From: JAPLJM01 sp963708515 | GTDB lineage: Bacteria > Desulfobacterota > Syntrophia > Syntrophales > Fen-1087 | Direction of reading: 5' to 3' | Length of the DNA: 64,000 bases | NCBI GenBank assembly: GCA_963708515.1 | Contig: CAVPSX010000022.1 | Location: forward strand, 248,001-312,000 | The notes under the pieces: generated by a model | Seen by the model: only the letters and a program-made list of their open reading frames with translations | Told to the model about the DNA's origin: nothing | Database searches by the model: none | Position numbers and translations under genes: made by a program | Shown: one piece after another, positions 1-8,295 of the stretch | How the letters are laid out: each line of letters starts with the position of its first letter | Numbering within the stretch: position 1 is the stretch's first letter

Positions 1-814
1 CGATCAGACAGCCGCTGCCCAGGTCATCCATCACGGGGATGCCGTGTTTCTTTCCGAGTGCGACGAGTGCGGGCAGGGCGATTTCTTCCGTAAAGCCGAC
101 AATTTTATAATTGCTGGTGTGCACCTTGAGGATCAGCCCTGTCTCTTTTGAGATGGCCTTTTCATAATCCTTCAGGTGCGTCCGGTTGGTGGCGCCCACC
201 TCCCGGAGCCGGGCTCCGCTTTTTTCCATGACCTCCGGGATTCGGAATTCTCCACCGATTTCAATCAGTTCTCCCCGCGAAACGATCGCCTCCCGCCCCG
301 CCGCCAGTGTATTGACAACGAGCAGCACGGCGGCGGCATTGTTGTTGACCACGAGGGCGTCCTCGGCCCCTGTGAGCGTACAGAGAATTCCCTGCACATG
401 GTCATAACGCAACCCGCGCCGGCCTTGCTGCAGATCAAATTCGAGGTTGGAATATCCCCGGCTGACCTCGACAATCGCAGCGACGGCCTGGGAGCAAAGC
501 GGCGACCGTCCGAGGTTGGTGTGCAGGATGATGCCCGTGGCGTTGACCACGCGGCGCAGACGGGGCTGATGCAGCAATTCGACCTGCTCGCACACCCGGT
601 CCGCAACCTGTTCGCCCGGTGGCATGCGCCAGTCCGCCAAGTCCTTCTTTCCGGACAGAATGAACTCGCGCAGATCGCCCACCACGACGCGGCAGACCTC
701 CTTGACGATCTCCTTTGCCGTCCTTTCAAAAAGGCCCTGTTTTTCCAGAATCAACAGAATGTCGTCGATCTTGGGCAGATGCTTCAGCAGTTCCTTCCTA
801 TGGTCATCCATCAT
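1..814 (-). CDS. selA: L-seryl-tRNA(Sec) selenium transferase, 5' part (runs off the window)
   Basis: SelA is the PLP enzyme that converts seryl-tRNA(Sec) to selenocysteinyl-tRNA(Sec) with selenophosphate. About 271 N-terminal residues of the usual ~460 are present; the PLP lysine lies beyond base 1. The family signature is seen in RVVNATGIILHTNLGRSPL, then GAEDALVVNNNAAA, and VMDDLGSGCLI at the window edge. The start is ambiguous: tandem ATGs at 814 and 811 give MMDDHRKELLKHLPKIDD, and an in-frame ATG at 844 would add ten residues; neither has a strong ribosome binding site. Its presence agrees with the UGA-containing genes elsewhere in this window. Confidence 0.93.
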   Translation of the reverse strand, partial: MMDDHRKELLKHLPKIDDILLILEKQGLFERTAKEIVKEVCRVVVGDLREFILSGKKDLADWRMPPGEQVADRVCEQVELLHQPRLRRVVNATGIILHTNLGRSPLCSQAVAAIVEVSRGYSNLEFDLQQGRRGLRYDHVQGILCTLTGAEDALVVNNNAAAVLLVVNTLAAGREAIVSRGELIEIGGEFRIPEVMEKSGARLREVGATNRTHLKDYEKAISKETGLILKVHTSNYKIVGFTEEIALPALVALGKKHGIPVMDDLGSGCLI

Positions 815-1013
815 GTTGTCTTGTAATGTTGTCCTCGCTGCCATTTCTGCTTCATCCGGTTGATGCGTACTTCTCTCGTTTGCCTACCTTCAACGATTTT
901 GAAAATGCCTTAACGGTGTGAAATGCGATTCGAAAGAGTGTAACGCCCGAACTCAGCGACGGCGAGCGCTTTTTCTCGCCGTCTGCCGGAGTGACTGGTT
1001 ATGTGCCTTGTAT

Positions 1014-1346
1014 CTAATTTGCCAATCTTTGTTTGATGCGAGATAGCCGTTGAGTATCAATTTGGCCTAATTTTCCCAAGAGAACATCGCTATTAACTAA
1101 AGCAAGTCTGCTAATTTTGATAACGCTTGCTAACTTCAAACCAGACTGTTGGAAATCTGAATCAGTGGGAGTGATAACTTCATCAAAGTCAGGGATTTCT
1201 TGATGGAGTTGTGACGATATCATGCAAATTATCCAATCGTTATATTGGCCAGGTAATCGACGAAGTATTAGGGCAGGGTGAATCTTTGCTTCTGTTTGAT
1301 CTGTTTGAGGAAATCTGAAAAGTACAATCTGGGCTTCGGTAATCAT
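1014..1346 (-). CDS. PemK/MazF-family toxin of a type II toxin-antitoxin system
   Basis: A 110-residue protein of normal MazF/PemK length with the family's opening pattern (QIVLFRFPQTDQTEAKIHPALIL), where the first strands of the SH3-like barrel form the RNase fold, followed by ICMISSQ. Family members cleave mRNA at short sequence motifs and are neutralised by a small partner. The ATG overlaps the stop of the upstream antitoxin gene (ATGA), a typical arrangement for translational coupling. The pair is more AT-rich than nearby genes, which suggests acquisition by transfer (inference). Target specificity cannot be read from the sequence. Confidence 0.85.
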   Translation of the reverse strand: MITEAQIVLFRFPQTDQTEAKIHPALILRRLPGQYNDWIICMISSQLHQEIPDFDEVITPTDSDFQQSGLKLASVIKISRLALVNSDVLLGKLGQIDTQRLSRIKQRLAN

Positions 1347-1555
1347 GAGAATGATTCCTTAATATCATTGAGCGAATACGCAGCTTGTTCGTCCTCCATC
1401 CCTCGTATCGCAGAAGATAAGGAAAAATCTGCCCAATCTTTTATCTCCTGTTTTTCTGCCTTTGAGCGAAGATATTGTACAAAATCAAGAACTTCTATCT
1501 GTTTAGATTCTGACAATGCTTGTACATCTTTAATAATTGTCCATGTTAAACTCAT
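1343..1555 (-). CDS. DUF2281-like antitoxin partner of the MazF-type toxin
   Basis: A 70-residue acidic protein starting MSLTWTIIKDVQALSESKQ and containing VLDFVQYLRSKAEKQ, the pattern of DUF2281 proteins that accompany PemK/MazF or PIN toxins. The start at 1555 is chosen because GGAGG stands at the right distance upstream; a longer reading to 1663 has no such signal. The stop overlaps the toxin start by ATGA. It probably binds and inhibits the toxin through its C-terminal tail and represses the shared promoter, as in related modules (inference). Confidence 0.75.
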   Translation of the reverse strand: MSLTWTIIKDVQALSESKQIEVLDFVQYLRSKAEKQEIKDWADFSLSSAIRGMEDEQAAYSLNDIKESFS

Positions 1556-1711
1556 AATAATACCTCCACTGGTGTTTTTGAGTATCATAAAATGTGAAAT
1601 TTTGCGAGCACATAACGGCGGAACTAAGCGGAGCCAAAGAATAAAAATATTGTGTATGGCCAACGGAAATATGCGATGGCCATCCCCCGAACCCCACTTT
1701 TCTGTAATTCG

Positions 1712-3294
1712 TTATAAGAAGCAGAAGGGATCTTTCTTTTCGAAAACATCGAGACCGCAACTGTAAGCGCTTGCAAGGCACCCCCCGCACACAGGTCGCA
1801 GAAGACACAATCGACATTCGGCACATCCAGAACGATAACGTTGTGCAATTTTCGAATCATATATCTCCGCAATCCTCTGGTGCAATATATTCCCTATAGG
1901 AGAGGGAAATTTTCTGCAGGCATGCACTTCCCCGTCAGCAAGAACAGCGACAAAATTGAACGCGGCCCCGCAACCGAAGCCGGTACAACCACCAAAGGGT
2001 GCCAATCCTTTCCGATAACTAAGTACGTTGAGGAGATTGTCCTTCAAACCCAAAACGGGATTATTTTCGCATGCTTCAATGTATGTTTCCAGAAAAGAGA
2101 TGTAGTCCTCCCTCGGAGGAAGTTCAAGGCTTGCCCCCTGACCCACCTTCGACAGACGATTGAAGTAAAAGACATCCGCCTTTCCGCGCAGCAATTCGGC
2201 GAGGGGAAGGACCTGGTGGATATTCTCTTTTGTCAGGGTAAGCATCACCATCGAATAGACCCCGAGTTCACGAAGTATTTCGAGAAAGCCCATGGTTCTT
2301 TCGAAGTGACCATTCCCCCGGATGAAATTATTGTATGCAGATAAACCCTCCAGACTCACCTGAAATAATCAGGTTGCTGGATGGCGAGCAATGTCTCGAT
2401 CTGTTCACGGGTCGTCGGATTTCCCAAAAGAAAAAGGGTAAAACCACGATCAGCGGCAGCTTGATAGATCGATAAAAAATCCGGATGCAGAAGGGGGTTT
2501 CCACCGGTAAATGATATTTGACCATTTACATGGCGCTCGTGGCAAAATGTATTAAGATCATCGATGATCTTCAGGGACTGCCTAAGTGTCAGCGCGGATC
2601 GATCACTCCGGTCATAGCAATGTTTACAGTGCAGGTCGCAGACCTGGGTGATATGCCACTGAAGGGTAAATGACGGCGAGACGAGGAAATTCTTTTTTGC
2701 GAAAGGAGATGCCTCAATGATATCGAAATCGCGCCGGATAAGCGATGGTGGTGCAATGATGATTCCTTTTTCGATGGCACGATCCACGACAGCGTCAACC
2801 ACGAAGGTCGGTAATGCGCCTGTCTGTGCCACTTCCTTCCTGTCGATGTTCTCGGAGATCATCTTGAGAATGAGCAAATCCTCCGGGGAGGCGGCCTTGA
2901 TTTGAACATCGCCGTCTTCAGGGTGTTTCCATATCAGGATATATTCGTTGCCTGGTTCAGGTTCCTGTGCGGATGGAGAACCCACATCATTCGCAAGATT
3001 CTTCCATTGAAATTCATGCAAAAGAAGGGTGGGGTTGATCGATAAATCTTCCTGATCATCCGGTATGGTGATACTTCTTTTTTTCGCTTGTGAGACGTTC
3101 CATTCAAGGCGGGCGAGTTCAGGCAGAAATTCAGGAATGTGTGCGTGGTGTTCATAAGACCCGATGACTTGTGAAAAATTTTCGGGCTTGCGATCCAGGT
3201 CGTGGCCGGAAATGATCTGTTGCCACCTATCGGGACCAAGAAGCATGCGACATCGAGGATAAATAGCTTCAAGATCAATCTTTGTGGGGCTCAT
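1712..3294 (-). pseudogene. sbtM: SbtM-type radical SAM/SPASM peptide maturase, split by one frameshift
   Basis: Two adjacent reading frames together make one ~527-residue radical SAM/SPASM protein. The 5' part (3294-2356) has the AdoMet [4Fe-4S] motif CDLHCKHC; the 3' part (2359-1712) begins in VSLEGLSAYNNFIRG and ends with a SPASM cysteine set (CTGFGC, CRKFP, CAECRLC, CGGC). The break is at 2352-2362, where one base is missing: restoring it gives PDYFQVSLEGLS, the expected family sequence. The gene lies 148 bp downstream of the SbtA precursor on the same strand, the gene pair known for thio(seleno)oxazole-type (selenobiotic) peptide modification. No clear ribosome binding site precedes the ATG at 3294. 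Either a sequence error or a recently inactivated gene. Confidence 0.8.
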
Positions 3295-3427
3295 CGGTGT
3301 ATTTTATGATAGGCAAGGGATGGTGGCGCTCCAATCATGCTCGGTTTTCAGTTGATCTCTCTTTAGCGTTTTTAGGGAATGATGCTGCTGAATCCCAAAA
3401 AACAATAATCGAAAATGGTTGTTTTTG

Positions 3428-3446
3428 ATAGTGCAAACTGCACTAT
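3428..3446 (-). promoter_or_regulatory. SECIS hairpin for selenocysteine 80 of SbtA, overlapping the stop codon
   Basis: ATAGTGC-AGTTT-GCACTAT on the minus strand, a perfect 7-bp stem. The TAG stop (3443-3445) lies inside the 5' arm, so this recoding signal is mostly 3' untranslated sequence; its conservation therefore cannot be explained by protein coding. Confidence 0.75.
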
Positions 3447-3700
3447 TTCTTCGTGCCGCCTCAGCTACCGGCTGGCTTTGTCGGCTGCTCTGTTGGGGTG
3501 CTAACTGCACCCGGCTTCGTTCCGCTTCAGCCACTGCCGGGCTTTGCTGGTTGTTCTTTCTGGATGCCACCTGCATCCGGTTTCGCTCCGCTTCAAGCGC
3601 TGGCTTTTGTCGCACAACCAGACACCATAAGAGCTGAACCGGAAATGAGGGTGGCAATGCATAGCCCTGAAAGAAACTTTTTCAGTTGATCATTGTCCAT
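3443..3700 (-). CDS. sbtA: SbtA-type selenopeptide precursor with three UGA-encoded selenocysteines
   Basis: Reading from an ATG at 3700 (GGAGG, 6 nt upstream) to TAG at 3445 gives 85 residues if UGA is selenocysteine. It starts MDNDQLKKFLSGLCIATL, a hydrophobic leader ending in SGC (lipoprotein-like), then three repeats: ASAUSGAKPDAG, GSGUSGTKPGA and GSUGGTKK at the C-terminus. The UGAs (3593-3595, 3527-3529, 3461-3463) are residues 36, 58 and 80, exactly 22 apart. Each is followed 20-21 nt later by a perfect 6-7 bp hairpin with loop AGGTG, AGTTA or AGTTT, fitting a bacterial SECIS. Downstream lies the SbtM maturase. Family members are Cys/Sec-rich peptides thought to be converted to thio(seleno)oxazole-type products; the product here is unknown. 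Automatic callers would miss this gene because each UGA reads as a stop. Confidence 0.88.
3496..3512 (-). promoter_or_regulatory. SECIS hairpin for selenocysteine 58 of SbtA
   Basis: GGGTGC-AGTTA-GCACCC on the minus strand, a perfect 6-bp stem at the same spacing from its UGA (3527-3529) as the first copy. The stem sequence differs from the first copy while pairing is kept, which is compensatory change in favour of a selected RNA structure. Confidence 0.75.
3562..3578 (-). promoter_or_regulatory. SECIS hairpin for selenocysteine 36 of SbtA
   Basis: On the minus strand GGATGC-AGGTG-GCATCC forms a perfect 6-bp stem with a 5-nt loop; the loop starts 21 nt after the UGA at 3593-3595. Position, loop size and the early loop G match bacterial SECIS elements bound by SelB. 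Confidence 0.75.
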
Positions 3701-3856
3701 GTTTACCTCCATAAACGCCAATCCATCCTTTGCCTGCCCTTTTTGTAACGATTAACGTTGATCGTGTCAAGGTATGTTTGCGGAACGATCATTTACAGCG
3801 GTGCAGTCACAGATCATTACCAGGAGAAAGCTTGGATACCTTTCATCACTTTCAAA

Positions 3857-4120
3857 TTACTGATAACAGGAAGGCTTCAATATTAAAGTTGTATTAAGAT
3901 TTTTCAATGGTGCCAAATCGCTGGAATTACTGACTTTACCTACCAAGTCCTCAACCGCATAGCATAAATAATGTTGATGATTATTCAAAAGCAGCGACAC
4001 TTCCAGGAGAAGGTCAGAAGATACATCGCCGCAATCCAGATAGCGATTGATCACCTGCTTGACGTAAGGTCGCCGAAATCCGTACTGTCTTGAGAAATGT
4101 TCATCATAGATTTGACATCC
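3857..4120 (-). pseudogene. N-terminal remnant of an IS91-like transposase
   Basis: The minus strand encodes YDEHFSRQYGFRRPYVKQV followed by INRYLDCGD, the pattern found at the N-terminus of IS91-type (zinc-binding region) transposases just before their cysteine cluster. After CGD the similarity stops and the frame ends after a short unrelated tail (LKPSCYQ) at 3857; a TAG stands immediately upstream (4121-4123). No cysteine cluster, catalytic tyrosine region or element ends are visible, so this is a decayed fragment rather than an active element. Confidence 0.55.
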
Positions 4121-4428
4121 CTATCTGAACTTCCGACAGAAGTCCTCGGCGATTCCGCCTATGATGCAAACCGGCAGATCACCGTCCCCTTTTGGAATTA
4201 CAAGGAACAGCCATGGGTGTGAATAACCGAAGTACGGCTTCCAGAAGTCGTGTATCGCCCGTCCGGCAAAATCGGGCGTATGCCCCTTTGACGGTCCGAA
4301 AAGCGTCGGCAAGCCGTCGTGCATCCTCCGTCTTTTCCCAGGCGGAGCAGACCTCCATGCCGTTGCGATGACTGAGGCGGAGGCACCGGGTCGATACGAT
4401 GACCTCCCGGAAGTCGGGATGTCCGTCA
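4121..4428. other. Unassigned stretch downstream of the diguanylate cyclase
   Basis: No gene is assigned. On the minus strand one frame is open for 102 residues (from 4429) and another reads DFREVIVSTRCLRLSHRNG and ARRLADAFRTVKGAYARF before a stop; neither resembles a family I recognise and neither has a ribosome binding site. It may be a decayed gene next to the transposase remnant. Confidence 0.35.
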
Positions 4429-5673
4429 CTAGGAAAAGGGTGCCCCGGTCGACCGCTTTATCCGTTTTTGTTCATACATCAAGGCATCCGCCCTCGACAT
4501 CAATTCATCGATGGAATAGGGATGTTCAGGATCGCCGCACACCATGCCCACGCTCAGGGAAATCTGGTACTCCTTGTTTTCCATGGCATTGTGAAGATCG
4601 ATCTGGTTCTGCAGACGACCTTCCAGGATGCCGAAATCCTGCGTGGTGTATTCAATGCCGAGCACAGCAAATTCATCGCCTCCGATACGGGCGATGATGT
4701 CGGATTTTCGGAAGACCTCGCTGAGGATCGCCGCAACTTCAACGATGGCCTTGTCCCCTGTCTCATGACCCGAACGATCATTGATGCACTTCGTATTGTC
4801 CAGGTCGGCAAACAGCATCAGCAAGCGATGGTTCGTTCTTTCCTTGATCTTCACCTGCTGCTCCGCAAGAGTCTTGAACCCTCGTCTGTTGTGAAGACCG
4901 GTGAGCTCATCGGTAATGGAAAGGGCATAGATAACCTCCTCCATTTTCTTGCGTTCCGTAATATCACGAACAATACCGCGAAAACCGACCACTTGTCCGG
5001 ATGAATCCCAGATCAGTGAAACCGATGTTTCCGCAGACACCTTCTTTCCGTCTTTTCGGAGCAGCTCGCCTTCCAAATTATTGATCGGTTTGCCGGTTTG
5101 ATAGGCTTTCCTATAGCTGATAAAGGCCTTATTTGCGTTTTCGCAGTCCATATACTGGCGATTATTCATGCCCTTCAATTCTTCCCTGGAATAGCCGAGG
5201 ATCTGAGCCATGGAGGTATTGAAAAAGGTGAAGTCACCGGCCAGATTGACTTCGTAATAACCCTCCTCGATGTTTTCGATGATATTGCTGTACGTATCAT
5301 TGCTCTTGCGCAATGCCTTCGACGTTTCATGAACCAGTTGCGTCTCTTGGGTCAGTCGCTCGACCAGATGATTGAAATACTTCGATATTTCATTCAATTC
5401 CACTACGTTTTCGCGAAGGTTCAGCGACAAGGTGTTGCCCCCTTCGGTGACTTTTTTCAGGGATTCGGCAGTGGAGGAAATCGCCTCAAAGACGTATCGA
5501 ACGAAGATGATGCCGATGACGGACAAGGCCAGAATAAGCAAAAAGAGGAGAAAATGGATGGGAGACAAGCTAACCCCTTGATCATAGAAAATGAAACAGA
5601 GAACCAGATAGGGCAGCACGATTATCATGGAAACAATGATGAGCAGTTTTTGTCTTAAACTCTTTTCCTGCAT
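4429..5673 (-). CDS. Membrane-bound PAS-GGDEF diguanylate cyclase
   Basis: A 414-residue sensor protein. Two membrane segments lie at about residues 11-29 and 40-58, then a HAMP-like linker, a PAS domain (about 125-240, ending GFRGIVRDITERKKMEE) and a GGDEF domain (about 250-405). The active-site motif GGDEF is intact at 331-335, and RKSD five residues earlier is the RxxD inhibitory c-di-GMP site, so it should make c-di-GMP and be product-inhibited. The short loop between the membrane helices leaves little periplasmic sensing surface, so the PAS domain is the likelier signal input. No output partner lies nearby. Confidence 0.9.
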   Translation of the reverse strand: MQEKSLRQKLLIIVSMIIVLPYLVLCFIFYDQGVSLSPIHFLLFLLILALSVIGIIFVRYVFEAISSTAESLKKVTEGGNTLSLNLRENVVELNEISKYFNHLVERLTQETQLVHETSKALRKSNDTYSNIIENIEEGYYEVNLAGDFTFFNTSMAQILGYSREELKGMNNRQYMDCENANKAFISYRKAYQTGKPINNLEGELLRKDGKKVSAETSVSLIWDSSGQVVGFRGIVRDITERKKMEEVIYALSITDELTGLHNRRGFKTLAEQQVKIKERTNHRLLMLFADLDNTKCINDRSGHETGDKAIVEVAAILSEVFRKSDIIARIGGDEFAVLGIEYTTQDFGILEGRLQNQIDLHNAMENKEYQISLSVGMVCGDPEHPYSIDELMSRADALMYEQKRIKRSTGAPFS

Positions 5674-5703
5674 GGCCTCTCCTTCATGGCTTTTCCGGAA
5701 GGG

Positions 5704-5877
5704 TTACCGGTTCTTTAGCTCCTCCAGCTCTGCGATCAGGGCACCCCGCGGCCGCCGCCTGATGATGTCGTGGACGTCAATATAGCGGATCATTCCCTTT
5801 TTGTCGATGACGAACAGGGTCCTGAAGATCGCGGCCACTTAGGCTTCCGCTACGGTTCCATCCGGGCATTGATGATG
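5704..5877 (-). pseudogene. C-terminal remnant of a peroxiredoxin (AhpC/TSA family)
   Basis: The minus strand reads PDGTVAEA, a TAA stop, then VAAIFRTLFVIDKKGMIRY and IDVHDIIRRRP to a stop at 5704. LFVIDKKGMIRYIDVHDI is typical of the end of thioredoxin-dependent peroxiredoxins. The active-site half is missing and an in-frame stop interrupts the fragment, so it cannot be functional. A separate peroxiredoxin-like selenoprotein lies at 59938. Confidence 0.65.
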
Positions 5878-6073
5878 ACTGATTTTAGTATGGCTTCACC
5901 GCGTAACATTGTCCAAATTGTAGAACATATATTGCTTCTTCACGTTCGGAGTATACTAAGAAGGATATTTTTGTCAATGGATTAACGGCACTCGATTGAA
6001 AGAATGCATGTCTTTGAAGATCGCCAGATGCACGCTTTCAGGAAGTTGTCCTCTCATAAAATGGCTTACCAGT

Positions 6074-6133
6074 GCGGACCCACATGAAGGGTGATGTGGG
6101 GGTTGGGGGAGAGAACCCCCCGGCTAACCGACT
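6074..6133. other. Paired strong hairpins, possible group II intron or retroelement relic
   Basis: CCCACAT (6079-6085) pairs with ATGTGGG (6094-6100), followed by GGTT-GGGGG (6101-6109) pairing with CCCCC (6116-6120) and AACC (6126-6129). The arrangement GTGCGGACC...GATGTGGG...GGGGG...CCCCC resembles conserved structured sequence I associate with group II intron reverse-transcriptase elements, but no reverse transcriptase fragment was found. It could instead act as a terminator of convergent transcription. Confidence 0.3.
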
Positions 6134-6147
6134 GGGCATCTTCTCCA

Positions 6148-6756
6148 TCATCGCATTGGCTGTCTAATGACAGTCTTCCATTTGGCTGGATCAGCTTTCC
6201 TAATGTCGCTCAAGTAGATTTCGTGGTGTTTCCCAGTTCGCTTGCCTCTGGAATCAATGAACTTATGCACTTTCTCGATCGTCGGTCCTTCTTCGGAGAA
6301 CGGACCCACATGAAGAATCTGCGCACATTTTCCTTCTGACAGAACCTCAAAGCGCACTCTTGAGATTGCGGCGTGGTTTTTCTTCTTCCTCACGTCGGTA
6401 ATGGCGTTGTTGACCATTTCTTTATTCACAAAATCGGGTTGCATTATCATCATCGTCCACTTCCAGTTGGACTTATCCTCGGTCGAGAACTTCGACATAT
6501 CGTCGGCCCACCATAGACCTTCCAATGGCATGACTCCGTAGTCGATTGCCAAAGCCCCCTTCTTGACTATGAACTTCACGGCATATGAAACAGCAAACAA
6601 TACTTCAATTGCATCGGAATAGGCTTGCGATTTGTTGGGGTCGCCCTCTCCGTCCACCATCAAAAAATGCATGGTTGGGACATCAACCAGAACAACCTCT
6701 TTGGCGGAAGGTTGATATAGGTGCTTGATCTTTTTCTTAAAATCAATCTTCTCCAC
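6148..6756 (-). CDS. GyrI-like small-molecule-binding domain protein
   Basis: A 202-residue soluble protein with the pattern of stand-alone GyrI-like (SOUL/effector-binding) proteins: FLMVDGEGDPNKS near the start, YGVMPLEGLWW in the middle and ILHVGPFSEEGPTIEKVHKF near the end. These fold like the effector domain of AraC/MerR regulators such as Rob and BmrR and bind small, often toxic, hydrophobic compounds; some hydrolyse them. The start is a GTG at 6756 with AGGAG nine bases upstream. No DNA-binding domain is attached and no regulator lies nearby, so the ligand is unknown. Confidence 0.75.
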   Translation of the reverse strand: MEKIDFKKKIKHLYQPSAKEVVLVDVPTMHFLMVDGEGDPNKSQAYSDAIEVLFAVSYAVKFIVKKGALAIDYGVMPLEGLWWADDMSKFSTEDKSNWKWTMMIMQPDFVNKEMVNNAITDVRKKKNHAAISRVRFEVLSEGKCAQILHVGPFSEEGPTIEKVHKFIDSRGKRTGKHHEIYLSDIRKADPAKWKTVIRQPMR

Positions 6757-6969
6757 TGGGTCTTCTCCTTCTATGATGGCAATCGGCCCAAATCAGCGGC
6801 GCGAGGAACGAGCATCTATAATCAGTATCAATGATTTCTGTTCGGAAATCGAGCATTTTCTTCAAGGGAGACGGTTTGTGGATAATCAGGAAGAAAGTCG
6901 GTTATTGACGCTACTTGCAAAGCGCGGCGATTGAGGCATGTCAATATTAAAGACCTCGCCCCCTCTGCT

Positions 6970-8274
6970 TTATGGCTCCGCCGCTCTATCCCCCAGTATC
7001 TTGTCTGCCGCTTTCATGGCTGAGGAAAAGCTGATGTCGCCGGAGCAGCCGTCGCCCCGGACGGTGTCGCCGATTAAATAAAGTCCTTTGACGGTGGGGC
7101 ATTCGATATCAGGTCTGTGGGGCTTTGACTGGGCCGGCGTCAGGACATTGCCGTTCATGACGGGCACAATGACCTTTCTTTCCATGACGACCCTGGGCAT
7201 AAAATCCGGGAAAATGGTCGAGATGGTGTCTTTCAGCCTCTTTTCCGTCTTCTCGACGGTCTTCTGATCGCCGTCAAAGTGCCAAGGGAGCATGATACCC
7301 CAGGTCGAAAGATATTTGCCGTCAGGCGTGAAGGAATCATCGGCATTCGACTGGAAGCGCGACCATATCGGGATATCAACGCCGAGGATGCCGGCGCGTA
7401 TATTTGTAACGGGTCCATCTGTAATGAAGTCGATGGCCAGGCCGGAGCTGTTCTCGAGATTCTTTGCATAATCAAGCGTGGCCTTTGGCAGTTGCAGATT
7501 GTCAATCAGGTCCGTCAAGAGGGGCAGCCTCGCGGCAAAGATGACGTTTTTGGCTTTGTACGTTGCCCTGCCGGTTTTAACGCCCGTCACAGAGGCGTTT
7601 TCAGTCATGATCTTTTCGGCCTTTTCATGGAGATGTATTTCGCCGTTTGGGTCGATGTGTTTTTTGAGCTTTGAGAATAGCTGGGCGGAACCGCCTCTGG
7701 GCTCGCCGACGCCGACCCCGGCCTTGAAGACCCGCTGCAGGAATTCAATGACCTCGCCGGCACTGACTTTATCAGGCGACGGGCACATGATGGTCATGCC
7801 GAGAAACGGCAGGAATGCTTCGAGATCGGGATGCCGAAACGATGCGTTATAAAAATCATGCAGGGTTTTATCATACCACTGGCAAGGATCGGCCTTTTTG
7901 ATTCTTATCAGCAGAGCGAGCAGCGCCAGCCTTGCCCCGACGGAGAGCATGGGCGTTTTGAGGAACCCCGCAGGGCCTTCGGGTCTCTCCCAGAGCCTGC
8001 CCTTGAATATCAGCTTTGCGTCTTTGGCTTCGGGCAGAAAATCGATGGTTTTGCCCAGCCTCCTGAAGACATCGTTTGCGATGCCCTTGTGCGCGAGTCT
8101 GTGAGAATGGGCGCCGTATTCCCAGACATAGCCTTCCTCGTCCGTGTATGAGCTGGCCCTGCCGCCGATGGTGTCTGATGCTTCAAGGACGATGACTTTC
8201 CGGCCCGCGCTTGCAAGCAGGGCCGCGGCGCTCATTCCGGCATAACCCGCTCCGATGATGATTGCATCCGCCAT
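6970..8274 (-). CDS. FAD-dependent amine oxidase/phytoene desaturase-like oxidoreductase
   Basis: A 434-residue flavoprotein with an N-terminal Rossmann FAD motif (IIGAGYAGMSAAALLASAGR, then VIVLEASDTIGGRA) and the C-terminal FAD signature GLYLIGDTVRGDGCSGDI. The family includes phytoene desaturases, protoporphyrinogen oxidases and amine oxidases; substrate cannot be told from sequence. It follows the exported PLP decarboxylase-like gene with a 21-bp gap on the same strand, so the two probably form an operon, and a decarboxylase plus an amine-oxidising flavoenzyme would be a plausible pair (inference). Ribosome binding site weak. Confidence 0.8.
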   Translation of the reverse strand: MADAIIIGAGYAGMSAAALLASAGRKVIVLEASDTIGGRASSYTDEEGYVWEYGAHSHRLAHKGIANDVFRRLGKTIDFLPEAKDAKLIFKGRLWERPEGPAGFLKTPMLSVGARLALLALLIRIKKADPCQWYDKTLHDFYNASFRHPDLEAFLPFLGMTIMCPSPDKVSAGEVIEFLQRVFKAGVGVGEPRGGSAQLFSKLKKHIDPNGEIHLHEKAEKIMTENASVTGVKTGRATYKAKNVIFAARLPLLTDLIDNLQLPKATLDYAKNLENSSGLAIDFITDGPVTNIRAGILGVDIPIWSRFQSNADDSFTPDGKYLSTWGIMLPWHFDGDQKTVEKTEKRLKDTISTIFPDFMPRVVMERKVIVPVMNGNVLTPAQSKPHRPDIECPTVKGLYLIGDTVRGDGCSGDISFSSAMKAADKILGDRAAEP

Positions 8275-8295
8275 AAGGAATGTCCAAATCCGCTT

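Noticed and set aside
176..826. Plus-strand open frame of 216 codons
   Set aside because: It is the antisense of selA; the minus strand has clear SelA motifs.
2352..2362. UGA inside sbtM as a selenocysteine codon
   Set aside because: Frame-0 sequence after the UGA is not SbtM-like; the homologous continuation is in another frame, so this is a frameshift.
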